From Acanthamoeba lenticulata (lineage: Eukaryota > Discosea > Longamoebia > Acanthamoebidae): 64,000 bases of DNA. Positions 47,704-59,000 of this stretch are shown piece by piece (positions within the stretch are counted from its first letter, which is position 1; every line of letters starts with the position of its first letter). The stretch lies in contig NAVB01000377.1 of the NCBI GenBank assembly GCA_002179805.1, positions 1 to 64,000 of the forward strand, given 5' to 3'. The notes below the pieces were generated by a model. The model saw only the letters and a list, made by a program, of their open reading frames with translations, was not told where the DNA came from and searched no databases. The position numbers and the translations under genes are program-made.

Positions 47704-47851
47704 CGCGTCGTTGTTTGGTTAGTATGCCGCGTTGGTCTCGTCCGCCGACTCGACAACCCTTTTCCGCATCGACGGTCCAAGAAAAGAGCACGAAGAGAAG
47801 GAAAAGCAGGCAGCAAAGCCTTTTCTTTTTTTGCAGCTGTTGTGGGCGTCC

Positions 47852-49726
47852 ATGGCAGAGTCGCACTGCGTAGCGGGGGCGATGGTGGCCTACTTCGTCA
47901 GCGACCACGGTTTTGGCCACGCGGCACGGTCGTGTAAGTGTTCTTTTCTTTCCCTTCCTCTTTTCCTCCACCCTCCTCCGTTCACTGGGGCGCAGTGGCA
48001 CTGTTGGCAGAGCTGCTGCGGAGGGGGGTCCAAGTTGTCGTGGTGTCCAACGTGCCTCGCTGGTTCTTTGAGGAAAGCCTCCACGACCAGCCCTTCGACC
48101 ACATCGCCACGCAGGTATCAGTGGTTCACAGTGTGCTTGTGCTGTTCTTCGACTCTCACTCGCGACGTCTCGCCAGGTGGACGTCGGAGTGCACCAGAAA
48201 ACGAGTGTTGAGATCGACTACGAGTTGACGCTCGAGCGGCTACAACAGCACTGGGGCAACATCAACCAAAAGGCATTGGTTCAACTCGGTGTTGGCGCTC
48301 AGTGCGCAAGTGCTCATACTTTATGCAGGTCGACTTCTTGGCGGGTGAGTTGCGCGAGAGGTTCGCCAAGGCCACCGAACGAGGAGCAACGCTTCATCGG
48401 ATCGTGTTTGATATCACCGCGCTTGCACCTCTTGTCGCAGAGAAGCTGGGCGTGCCCTCGGTCGGCATCTCCAACTTCACCTGGTGCGCCATGAGCTTAC
48501 CATCATAGAGGGTTTGAATCATCATCATCATTCCTAACGCATGCTTCACAGGGATTGGATTTACGAGCCCTTTGTGGAGAAGCTGCCCCGCTTCCAGACC
48601 TTCATCGACTTGCACAAGCAAGCCTACGCCAAGGTGCGGTGCTCATAGAAGACGACTTTTTGAGCCTCGATAGAGAGACTCACGCCTTGGGCTCTGCGAT
48701 GCCGATGGCGACCAACCGTCGCAGACCTCGCTGCTGCTGAACCTGGTCTACAGCGAGATCAAGGGCCTGGGCTGTCCCTCGTACGAGATCCCGTGGCTGG
48801 TGCGGAGCGCATCGCTGGACAAGCAGACCGTGCGGACCCGCTTGGGGCTCAGTACGTCAACTCCCGATGTGCCGCAGCTCGTGCAACCTGGCTGACCCGG
48901 TGATGGACATCACAGGCCAGACCAAGCGCTATTGTTTGTACTCGTTTGGGGGCCACACGTTCCCACTGGACAAGGTCAACGAGTGGCAGGTGAGTTCAGC
49001 GCCCTTCGTTTTGGTTTGGTTGGGTGCTGTGCGCTGAGATGCAGCGCGGGCCATACAGGTGCCCAAGGAGTGGTGCGTGGTGTTGGTGAGCAAGGCGCTG
49101 GCCGACCACAACACCGGCGACATCGCGAAGCAGGGCAAGGAGGGGGTGGCCTTTCTGGCGCAAACGCAGCTCGACGAACTGAAGATCCAATATGTGGATC
49201 TGGTCGCCGCTGTGGTACAACTCCTGCCCGTGATCTTCCTTGGTCGGTCGGCCATTGGTCATCCTCACCTTGGCTTGTGCGGGCACAGGATTTGGTCGTG
49301 TGCAAGACCGGCTACGGGATCGTCAGCGAGTGCATCCGCCATGGCACAAGGTATGGCCGTGGGCGTCATCTCCTCCTGCCGAGCCACCACTGAGGGCTCT
49401 TCCTGCTCATCACGTGTGCGTGTGCTTCGCAGTGTGCTGTACACCGACCGGCCGGGATTCATCGAGCACGAGTCGATGGCGCGGGCCTTCCAGGAGAACG
49501 TGAGCTCTGACGTGGTCACCTTGGATGAGGTGCGAAACCACTCGCTCGGCGGCGATCCTCTCCTGTCCTCACCTGTCCTCACTACGATTGGCAGGTGTTG
49601 GAGGCCGCCCCGTCGCTCTGGGTCAAGGCCAACCAAGTCGTGCCCAACACCAAGCAGAGCCGCTACCCCTTTGATGGCGCCCAACGTGCGGCGGACCGCA
49701 TCCTGCAATCCTCTTGGTGCTCCTGA
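47852..49726 (+). CDS. glycosyltransferase like the N-terminal domain of L-arabinokinase
   Basis: Starts MAESHCVAGAMVAYFVSDHG and has the FVSDHGFGHAARS signature, followed by LLRRGVQVVVVSNVPRWFFE, RIVFDITALAPLVAEKLGVP, VGISNFTW and IYEPFVEKLPRF. Later motifs are SYEIPWLVRSA, RYCLYSFGGHTFPLD, the nucleotide-sugar end LVVCKTGYGIVSECIRHGT, then SVLYTDRPGFIEH and ANQVVPNTKQSRYP. This order matches the GT-B-like first half of plant ARA1-type L-arabinokinase, but the GHMP kinase half is absent; the gene stops at 49726. It is probably a stand-alone UDP-sugar-type transferase or a regulatory relative. About nine short introns. Confidence 0.72.
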
Positions 49727-49856
49727 TGTCTGCGCAGTTCAGCGATCCCCACCAGCCCCCAATCTGAGAAATTCGTCGTGTTGTCGACATAAATAGAATA
49801 ATAAATAAATAAAAGCAACAGATATTCGTAACAAGCAAGAAGACAAGGACGCCCAC

Positions 49857-52188
49857 ATGGAGCACCACGAAGAACGAGACATGGAGTCGTGCGCAGGTGA
49901 CGAGCTGGTGAGCGAGACCGGGTCTTGGGATGCAGCAGAAGCAGAGACCAAGTGCGACGAAGCCGAGCGCGTGCGGGGCTCCTTCCTGGGCCTCGCCTGG
50001 GGCGACGTCTACGGCTGCCCCGTCGAAGGCTGGCGCTCCGGCGGTATCGCTCAGGTTTGCTCTTCTTCCTCTCTCTCTCTCTCTCTCTCTTGCATTCTCT
50101 TCTCGCCCTCTCACGTTGCTGGCCGCATGCAGGTGTACGGGACGTACGATCACTTGCTGCCCAAGGAGTACCCGCTCGCGGCCATCGCCGCGTTGGGCAA
50201 GGGCTACATCCGAAAGCTGCGCCCCATTGGTACGAGGATCCCCATCGTCGTAGGGAACGTCATCTCGAGATGAGCCATTGACCAGCTCCTCCTCGCGCAA
50301 CTGCAGGGCTCTACTCGGACGACACCCAGCAGTGCATGGCGCTGATCCAGTGCTGTCTATTCGATGAGCAAGCGACCGCCGAGTGTGCCAGCGATGACGA
50401 CGACGAGACCGAAGAGAACGAGAACGAGAACGAGAACGAGGAGGCGCTGCAGACAACAGCAGCTGAGGCGGGAACGGCCGCGACCGCTGAGCACCGGCCC
50501 GAGGGCACGACAACGCCAGCAAAGAAGCCGCTGCCCAAGGGGATGGGCCGCGTGAACAAAGGCCCAGCGCCCGAAGTGCGGCTCGGGTGGGACGCTCGAC
50601 GGTGGGGCCGCTTGCTGGGCGCCATGCTCCGACGAGACGCCCTGCGCGACTACGGCCGCAACTTCAAGGAGGCCGTCGCCAAGCACAACCACCGCATCCC
50701 GCCCCAGCAGGCCGGTAGCAAATCCGAGGGCATGGGCGCCGCCATGCGCATCGGTACGAGCCCCTTCTTCTAATTTTAATTTTTTCAAATTTTTTGGATA
50801 ATTTAAAAATGAATTTGTTATCACTTCAATTTTTTGTATTTTTTTTTACAGGCGCGCTGGGAGGGCTGTTCCGCAACGAGCCGGAGCTGCTGGCCGCGTG
50901 CGCCTGGGAGGCCAGCTTGGCCACGCACGCCACGCTGCCGGCGGCCTCCATGTCCTACGCGGTGGCCTACGCCGTGTCACGGCTGGCCAAGGGCGACTCG
51001 GTGGCCGAGGTGCGGGACAAGCTCCCGGGCGCCGTGTCGGCGCGCGAGAAGCACTGGCTGCTCAGCCCGGGCGACTGGGAGCTGTGGGCGTCGACGGAGA
51101 ACTGCCACCTGATCTCCCACTGCCTCCGGACCGTCTTTACCGAGCTCGACCTGACCGACCGGCAAGGTTGTGCCCTCCTCCCCTCCCTCGAGGCCGAAGA
51201 TGATGATGATGACGTCTCATGTCCGTGGGTGTGCGATGACGCAGGCATTCGCGAGTTCCTGTCCCAGAACGCCAAGCCGCACCTGGCCGAGGGCTTTGTC
51301 AAGGCCCACCCCAACCAGGTTCATCCCCCTCGAACGACAACACACACACACACACGCCTCCTGCAGCTCCAAGACTGACGCGTAACGACGCCGGGCAGGG
51401 CCATGTGCTGTTGGGAGGCGTGCATGGGCTGGTCATGGCCCTCCTGCCCGACATCGAACCACAGGCCATCCTGCGGGTACCCACCATCGTCTTCCTCATC
51501 ATCGTCTTGTCTCTCATGCCGAGGTGTTCTCTCTCGTTGACGATCGAATGGGAATAACAGGAAATCGTGGTGCTGGGCTACGACACGGACACCGTGGCCG
51601 CCATTTGGTACGACGACGGACCCCAGCTGCTCCTAAAGCGCCTCGCGCCACCTGAGCGCGAAAGCTCAAGCTGACGGCAACACTACACAAACAACAGCGG
51701 AAGTGTGTTGGGCGCACGCTTTGGCACGGGATGGATCCCCATGGATCTCCTGCTCGAGCGGGACCGCCTCCTCGCCTACGCCGATGCCCTCGTCACTGGT
51801 GCTTCATTCTCTCTTCTCCTCTTCGTCTCTTCTCATGTTCGCGTTCTCGTGGCCTCGAGGATGCTGACGTCTTGCGATCACATGATGTGCAGCCGGACGA
51901 GAGGACGACCGGCGACGGCCGCATGAGCTGGAGACGATGGAGGAGATGGTGGAGAAGGAGAAGAAGCTGACGGCGTGGGGCCGCCACACGAAGCAGCAGA
52001 ACGGGATGTCCAAACGACTCGCGCATCAGGCACCGCGCGGCGCGAGAAAGGTCGAGGACTCGTCTTCCGCCAACGGCGACGGCAAGAACAACCCGGACGA
52101 GGAGGATCCACGCGGAAAGAGCGCGGGCCGAGGCAAAAAGGGCAACAAGAAGAGCAAGAAGGGCAAGAACAAGGCGAACCGCGACTGA
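49857..52188 (+). CDS. ADP-ribosylglycohydrolase (DraG/ARH family)
   Basis: Starts MEHHEERDMESCAGDEL. The fold begins RGSFLGLAWGDVYGCPVEGW. The metal-binding motifs are YSDDTQQ at about 50309-50332 and YDTDTVAAI at about 51577-51607, the latter corresponding to GDTDT/GGDTDTVAAI in the family. The C-terminal signature is LGARFGTGWIPMDLL. The catalytic domain is interrupted by an acidic insertion (ENENENENEEALQ) near 50410-50450. The chain ends in a basic tail (KKGNKKSKKGKNKANRD), unusual for the family and possibly a nuclear or RNA-binding signal. It hydrolyses ADP-ribose from protein or O-acetyl-ADP-ribose; the exact substrate is unknown. One intron (50755-50850) is very AT-rich. Confidence 0.85.
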
Positions 52189-52284
52189 TGGTGATGATGT
52201 AATGGTGAGGTTGCAAAACGAAGTACAGAAAAAAACATGAGCTCAAATCGTTGTGACTCGTTGCGTAGCGGCGCCAACTGATGT

Positions 52285-54351
52285 TCAACTAAAGGCGGCG
52301 TAGAAGGACGCGGTCGAGTCGGTGAAGAGCTTCGAGTTGGCCTCGCCTGGTGTGGCCTGAGGAGGCGACTTGTTGTTGCTCGCAAGCGACATCATCGGCA
52401 CTGGTTGTTGCATGTTGGTGGGTCGCAGCCCGGTCACGTCCGAGTTGCGGCGCACGATTGGGGTCGAGGCCGCTGCTGGGGTGGTGGTACTGGTGGTGGC
52501 CTTGCTCTGCTTGATTGTCTGGATGTGGTTCAGAATCGCCACCATGTCCTCGGTGGGGAGCCGCAGGTACTGTGCGTGGAGAGCAGAGTGTGAGATAAAG
52601 AGGGCCACAAGCATCAAACACGGTGGCCGACACACCTGCAGATCTTCCTCTTGAATGGTGAGCAAGGTCTCGTAGCCGACGCCTTCGTCCTGAAACAACT
52701 TGATGTACTGCTTGCGGTCGATGGCAGTAAAGAACGCCTCAAGCGTGGGCACATGCTCCGTCGCGACTGTTGATCTCGTAACTGGTTGACCACCAGTGCA
52801 GTCAGCCAACACAGCCCAGATCATACACAAGGGACAAAGTGTTGTAACGCACCAGGAGGCTGGGCGACACTCTTGGACTCGGGGGAGACGGCAAACTCGG
52901 TCCAGAATGAGGAGCTCGGGTTCTTGCGTTCTGAACAGCTCACACGAGAGGTGAAGTGGCGTTAGACAAGTGCAAGAACGGGATGATTGAAAACATCGGA
53001 GACAGTGCGCACGAGTGAGGGTCCCTGTGGCGGCAGTACTACGGCCAATCACTGCAGACTTGGCGGTGGCCCTTGCGGAGAAGGAGCCCGTCTTGGCAAA
53101 GCTCATGGGGGTTGGCGGCTCGTGACTCGCGGTCAGTCCCGCCGTTGGGAGCGTGGGCAGAGCCGCGTTCTTTGATGGGACCGGGGTGCGTGCGCCAGGC
53201 CGTCCACTGGCTTCGCTGGTCGGCGGCACAGCAAAGGCGCTATGGTGGCCGAGGAGAGAGAGTTCGATCATCCATGAGGAAGTGATTCCGCAACGAGTGG
53301 TCAGGCGTACCGGAAGAAGGATGCGGCAGACTTGGTCTTCTTCTTGGATCCTTTGTCATCTTCGTCCTCACTCTCGCTCACGCTGCTGTCACTAGGCTCC
53401 TCTTCGTCATCACTCACGCCTGCGTTCCTCCCCAGTGCATCGTACACCAAGGCATGAGCAAGTGGTCTGTCCCACGCAGCTGCGGGCGTTCCTTCGCACC
53501 GTAAGGCAGAAGCTTCATCTTCAGAGGCTTGGGCAGAGTAGCGTGGGCCATCTCCTGACCCTCCAGATCAGGACCAGACATGGAGCGCTGGCTCGTGCCA
53601 TAGCACAAGTTGTTAGTCGAGTAGCAAACAACAAACGAAAGAAGAAAGCCACGTTGAAAGCCTTCTGACATACCACCATCTGCGAGGAAGGAGGCGTGAT
53701 CGAGTCGGGAAGAGCAGACAACGACAGGGAGAGTTCGGAACTCCTCTGAAGGCGAACACGTTAAGGTCAGCAGAATAGGAACATTGTTTTACTGGTGACG
53801 ACGTACCTTCATGGACGGTGCAGCGTTTTGAGGTGACGTTGCTGTTTTGCAAGAGAGGGTGTGAGAGAAGGACAGAGGCAGAGTGCAGCAGACGCGTACA
53901 TTGAACGGGCAAGGTAGAAGACCTGAGGTCGTTGATAGATTCAGTGATCATGACGATGTCTGCGTAGTTGTCACCTGTCCCAGCGAGCTTCTCTATGCGC
54001 TCTTCCGTGAGGCGAAGCAGCACCTTGCCGTTGATGCGCCCAAACTTGGCTTTGTACTCGCCCATGTCTGTTTCAAACAAACAAAAATAAAAATAAGAAT
54101 AAAAAACAAAAAAAAACAAAAAAAACAAAAAAACAAAAAAAAACAGATATGGTGGGTCGAGGAGAGCCATTGAAGACATGCTGAGAAGGTAGTACTTATG
54201 GCCTCGAGCCAAGCTTTGACCTGGTCAGCATCCCAGTTGAGAGGATCTCCCCTTGGGGGCGCTTCGCTCCTCTTCCTGCACACGATGGGAGAAACAAGCT
54301 GAGCAAACCTCCATATGAAAAGCCTCGTCTCGAAGAGTACGTTGTGCTCAT
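52285..54351 (-). CDS. protein with two SAM (sterile alpha motif) domains
   Basis: The preferred start is M-S-T-T at 54351 joined by a GTACT intron to KRSEAPPRGDPLNWDADQV. SAM 1 is NWDADQVKAWLEAI plus MGEYKAKFGRINGKVLLRLT and ERIEKLAGTGDNYADIVMI. A Ser/Asp-rich linker with many short exons follows. SAM 2 is TLEAFFTAIDRKQYIKLFQD, TLLTIQEEDLQ and YLRLPTEDMVAILNHIQTIK. The C-terminal tail is Ser/Thr/Pro-rich and ends ASFYAAFS. SAM domains mediate protein or RNA interactions, so a scaffold role is inferred. One intron (54083-54145) is a long T-rich run on the sense strand. The start and linker exons are uncertain. Confidence 0.65.
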
Positions 54352-54483
54352 GAGTTCGAAAACCGCTGGCGCTCTCCTTAACGTGAATCGTTACAGGTCA
54401 CAAACAGGCAGGCCCGCAACACTCGCGGGCAAGGAAAAAAAGAGAAGAAAATGCGAAACAAAATAAAACAAAAAAAAACCAAG

Positions 54484-55002
54484 ATGAGGAGAAGCACATC
54501 GCTCGTACCCTGGAGCCACAGCTGTGCAAGGCGCGCAAGCAATGCTGCGGCACTCTTGAGTGGTAGGAGATGGTTTTCCGCATCCAATGCGGGCATTATT
54601 TCCAAGGAGGAGCTGCGCCAGAAGCTGCAGACCAATCCTGACGGGTTCCACCTCCTCGACGTTCGCCAGCCGTACGAGCTGGAAGCCCTCCCGGCCATTC
54701 ACCCTCGTGCCCGGCTCATCCCTGGTATGCTGACCTCCCTTGGCGGAGATTAGGCCTGGATTGGGCTCACGAGTTGAGCGGAAACTTGTGCAGTGCAAGA
54801 GCTGCCCCGAGCGCTGGAGCTGAGCGAAGACGAATGGGAGGACCTGTATAACTTTCCAAAGCCACAAACGACGGAGGAGATCGTGTGCTACTGCAAGGCC
54901 GGCATGCGGAGCGACATGGCATGCTCCTTCCTCCGCCAAAAGGGCTACAGCCGCGTCATCAACTACGCCGGCTCCGCCCAGGACTGGTGGTCGTCTTCAT
55001 AA
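54484..55002 (+). CDS. rhodanese-domain protein, probably mitochondrial
   Basis: Starts MRRSTSLVPWSHSCARRASN; the Arg/Ser/Ala-rich first 35 residues, with GRRWFSAS before the domain, look like a mitochondrial presequence. The rhodanese domain runs IISKEELRQKL, FHLLDVRQPYELEAL, then IVCYCKAGMRSDMACSFLR and YSRVINYAGSAQDWW. The active-site loop CKAGMRS contains the catalytic Cys. The intron starts after 54724 (GTATG) and restores LIP-VQELP. It transfers sulfane sulfur to thiophilic acceptors. It is divergent from the SAM gene with a 132-bp shared upstream region; the leader is A-rich. Confidence 0.85.
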
Positions 55003-55148
55003 GTGGCGTCGCGAAGTGTACACTATAATAATAGCGAGTGGTGCGTTGTTGGTGCCAACGCAAATGCATTTGCCAACAAACAAAATGGAGATATGTACAG
55101 ACAAAGGAGAGGGAATATGCAATATGCCACGCCAACAGCTGCTACGAA

Positions 55149-55568
55149 CTACACGTACACTGCTGACGAGTGCGTCGTGGCCAGCCCTTGGCCTGGTCGT
55201 GGCGGAGGAGGAGGGCAGTAGCCAACGGCCGAGTGCGAGGAGCCAAGCGCCAGAGGAGGACAAGCGGGCGATGTGGGGATCGCCGGGGCCGGCCTCACGG
55301 GCAGGGCGGGCGGGCAGGCCGCGGTCGGCGTCGGCGGCTGGAGCCCTGCGGCGCCGTAGTGGCCCAGTGAGGGCGGAGGCGGGGCCACGCCCCACCCCGA
55401 CGCTGTGTGCTGTGCTTGGGGTATCGGCTGCAAGTAACTGTTGGTGACGAGGCGAGTCAGCCACACAGAACGACAAAGGAAGCCAGTAAGTGGTGAGGCG
55501 TACTTGGGCACGTAGTTTGAGGATACCTGGCCTGTGTTGCCGTATGACTTCTTCTTTCGGAAGAACAT
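55149..55568 (-). CDS. small Pro-rich protein of unknown function (117 aa)
   Basis: Two exons, 55504-55568 and 55149-55437, joined across a GTACG intron (AA|T). Starts MFFRKKKSYGNTGQV, then a Pro/Ala-rich chain (GWGVAPPPPSLGHYG, CPPALPVRPAP, CPPPPPRPGQG) ending THSSAVYV. It is largely disordered, with PxxP-type and poly-Pro ligands for SH3 or profilin. It converges with the rhodanese gene (147 bp between stops). No family is recognised; support rests on splice signals and a clean frame. Confidence 0.45.
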   Translation of the reverse strand: MFFRKKKSYGNTGQVSSNYVPKYASPLTGFLCRSVWLTRLVTNSYLQPIPQAQHTASGWGVAPPPPSLGHYGAAGLQPPTPTAACPPALPVRPAPAIPTSPACPPLALGSSHSAVGYCPPPPPRPGQGLATTHSSAVYV

Positions 55569-56050
55569 GTTGGTTGGTGTGACTGGTCTGGAAGGGAAAG
55601 GGCGATATGTCTCGTGTAAGCTGGGCTTTGCCGGTTTTGTGATGGGCATTGAGCAACAAGTGCAGGCCCACCCCAAGTTAAACGCAGCGATAGATAGGCG
55701 AAAAGTGCCTTTGGGGTTCAACAGCCAAGCTTGTTACACCACCAGCTCACGTGAGCTCGACCTGCGCACCAACCACTTTTTGAGATGCGTTTGTTTTTTT
55801 TTTTTGTTGCAGGTCGACACAAGCCCGGCTGTCCCCCATCTGGAGCAAGACGAAGCAGTACAGCCTCGGTATCGCATGATGGAGCAACCAGCTTTTTCTT
55901 CATCTCCTTCATCTTCTTCTACTTGAAGACCATTGGCCACCCTTGCCGACCCTGCTTGCCCAACAGCAGCAGGCGGGCGAAAACCAACAAGCTTGGCACA
56001 ATGGGCCGAAAAGGGTTCGTTGTGTATTGAGTGCCAAAATTGCTTGCGTT
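55569..56050. other. 482-bp intergenic region
   Basis: Between the start of the Pro-rich gene (55568, -) and the stop of the Sac gene (56051, -). Short plus-strand frames occur but show no domain. A T10 run lies at 55794-55804. Nothing is called. Confidence 0.4.
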
Positions 56051-59000
56051 TTACGAGAGAAGGTCGTCCACCGTCTCGACCTTCTTCGCCGGTGTGGGCG
56101 ACGGCGCGGGCATGGGGCTGGAGGTCGAGGTGGGGGCCAGTGGGCGGTGCTGGGGCTGAGGCGACGGTGTGAGGACCGCGTTGGTGTGAAAGTGGATCAG
56201 TGGCGCATCGGTCGCCGTCGTCGCTGGCGTCGAAGAAGACGAGGGCGACGCGAAGGAGGCCGACGCCTCGGTGAGCGGCACACCGGACAGCTGCCGGCGC
56301 GGCGAGAAAGCGTCTGATGAAGCCGCTGACGGGCCTTGTTGCGCCTGATGCTGTTGCGGCGGCCGCGGAGACGTTCGGTCCGACGGCGCGCCGCCGAACC
56401 AGCCCATGAGGGACGGGATGCCTTGCTTGGTCGAGTCAAAGGCCGACGTGAGAGTCGACGACAGCGACGTCGTGAACTGCGACGTAGAGTCAAGCGCCGA
56501 CGTCAGGAACGTCGACGCCTGGTAGCCGTGGTCGTCGGTCTTGGGCGGCAGCGGCGGCGCGCCTCCGCCGTGCGAGGCCGGAGGCGACGCGAGCGGAAGG
56601 CCATCGCCCGCGTGGGACGACGACGGCGGCGGCGGCAGCGGCTTGCTGCTCAGCAGCGAAGGCACAGCGTGTGGTCGCGCCGGCAGCGGTGGCGTGGAGG
56701 GCGGCGACGTGAAGGGCGAGGACACGGACGACGCCGGGGCGGAGCTCGGCGGACCCGCATGCGGGGCCTTCCGGCCGGGGGACTTGGGCGACATGACCGA
56801 CGAGGGCACGATGTGGATCTTGCCCGTCAGGTGTCCCATCGGCCGGTCCTGCGTGAGTCGCGCGCACAGCCAAAACGCGCGTCAGTTCAGCCCACCTTGA
56901 AGGGTCAAGAGAGAGAAAGAGAGTGTGTGTGTGTGCGGGCGCACCTGCATGGAGACCACGGTGGAGAACTCCATGGGCTGCTCGCCGCAAGCGCGCTTCA
57001 GGGAAATCACGGCCAGCCCGAGCATTCCGTCCTATCGTGGTCGTACGCCCGGTCAGTTATTTACTTTTTGTCAATAAAAAACATAAAAATATATTATAGA
57101 AAATATCAACAAATAAAATAAAAAGAATAAAAAAAAATCTAGGAGGCAGGCATCGGAGGACGGCCCATGGCTCTGGGGCTGACCTCCCCTTTCCACCTCC
57201 ATGGACAATGCTACAACATGATACGAAACACAGCACAGCATGAAAAGAGAGAGGCACACGGTGTATACCATGGTGTAGGTGTCCTTGTCCATGACCAGCA
57301 GGCGCAGGTGCTGCTGCCGCAGGAAGCTGACATCGGTGAAGATGGGCCGCAGCTTGATGATCTCGCGCCACTCGGGATACTCGGACTGCAGTCATGTACG
57401 TTTGGAATTTGAGTTATGCGGGGCATCCTCAGCGGCGGGGCTGCGCGGTGGAAGGGGGCGGGCTCGTACGCTCTGGACGCTGGTGCGGCGGCCGATCTCG
57501 ATGAAGGGCGCGTCGAAGAGGATGTAGGGCTCGAGGCGGCCGACGCCCATGAAGTCCGTGGTGCCGACGAGCCGCTCGCCCTTGAGGTCGGTGAGGATGA
57601 TGGTCAGGTTGCGCTTGGTCGCCACGGGCGGGAAGACCAGCGTCGGGATCTGGAAGTTGACCCCGATGGGCTTGTGGGCCGGCTTGGCCGCGGGGAGGCC
57701 GCCCTCCCGGTAGGAGCTGTAGGCGCCGGAGGCCTCTTCCGAGGCGATCGCGCTCTTGGCCAAGAGGAGGCCCTCCGACCCAGCGTCAGAGGCCGCGCCA
57801 GGGGCCGCGACCGTCTGCGCCTGCACATGCGACACGAAGCACTCGGGCAGCGACCGCCACAGCATCGATCCTTTTCGCGCGCGCGCCCACCAAACATCGC
57901 ACACGCCACGTCAGCATGACGTCACGTGAGGAAGTGAAGTGAAGAAACGAACGCACCGTTGGCGTCGTCGACAAAGAGGTCGATCCACTTGGACGAGTCC
58001 ACGGCGACGGGGCTGATGTCGCCCATCCAGAACACGTGGTGATAGGCCAGGAAGTCCGTGGCCAGGTCCTGCGCACGTCGCGGGACATGGGATGAGCTTT
58101 TTGACAAATAATATTTATAAATTGAAGTTTGTTGGTCCGTTACCTCATCGCCCTTGCTGGCCAGCTTGAAGGGGCAGTCGCGCCTCTTGGTGTTGACAAA
58201 GCAGAGCGCCGTGCCGTTGAAGTAGAAGGATATGACTGCCAGCAACAACCAATTAGTTTTTATGTTTATAATAAAATATAAATAATATAAATCAAATTTT
58301 AAATACCTTCACCAAAATATTTGGGGTCGACTTTGGGCTCTTCGCTGATGCCGGGCACGGAAGGCGGCAGTCCGAGGGGCTCGCGGTCCATGCTCAAGCT
58401 CACAGGCCGATCGCGCTCCTGCATCCTGTCGCGGTCCTTCTTCCAGCTGCCGGTGAGCTTGCTCATGAAGGGCGTCAGGCGGTCCTTCATGACCAGCGCG
58501 GCCGTCCGCTTCTCGGTGATCATCTCGCGCGTCCGCACCTCCTCCGCGTACGTGGTCTGTCCTCACAGGCACGTCAGGAGGAGAAGGACGACGATTGTTA
58601 TGAAGGCGATGATGAACCGAACGTACGCGAATGTTGGTGATCTTGGCGGCGTGCGACTTCTTGGCGAGGAGGATGAGCGCAGTGCCGTCGGCGCCGGTGT
58701 TCTGATGGGCCAGCAGGAGGTAGTCGTCTCCGAGGTGGGCCTGCAGCACGTAGGCCCAGTGCGCCTTGCACGAGAAGTTCATGTCTCCCAACACCGCGTA
58801 CAGGCAGTTCTGGTCATTATCGTGTCGTCCAGCGTGAGTGAGACATGAAACCCCGCAGCAATAATAAATTAAAAAAACATGAATTTAAATATAAGAATTA
58901 CCTGCACGCCGACAACGTAGAGGTCGTGGCCCTTCTCCAGCCAGCTCGACAGCTCGAACGGCGGATACACGTTTTCTGCTCAAGACCCAGCCCAGGTGGG

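Noticed and set aside
54083..54145. A-rich run as a retrotransposon poly(A) tail
   Set aside because: It lies in an intron with proper borders, has no target-site duplication or upstream element, and matches the T-rich sense composition of other introns.
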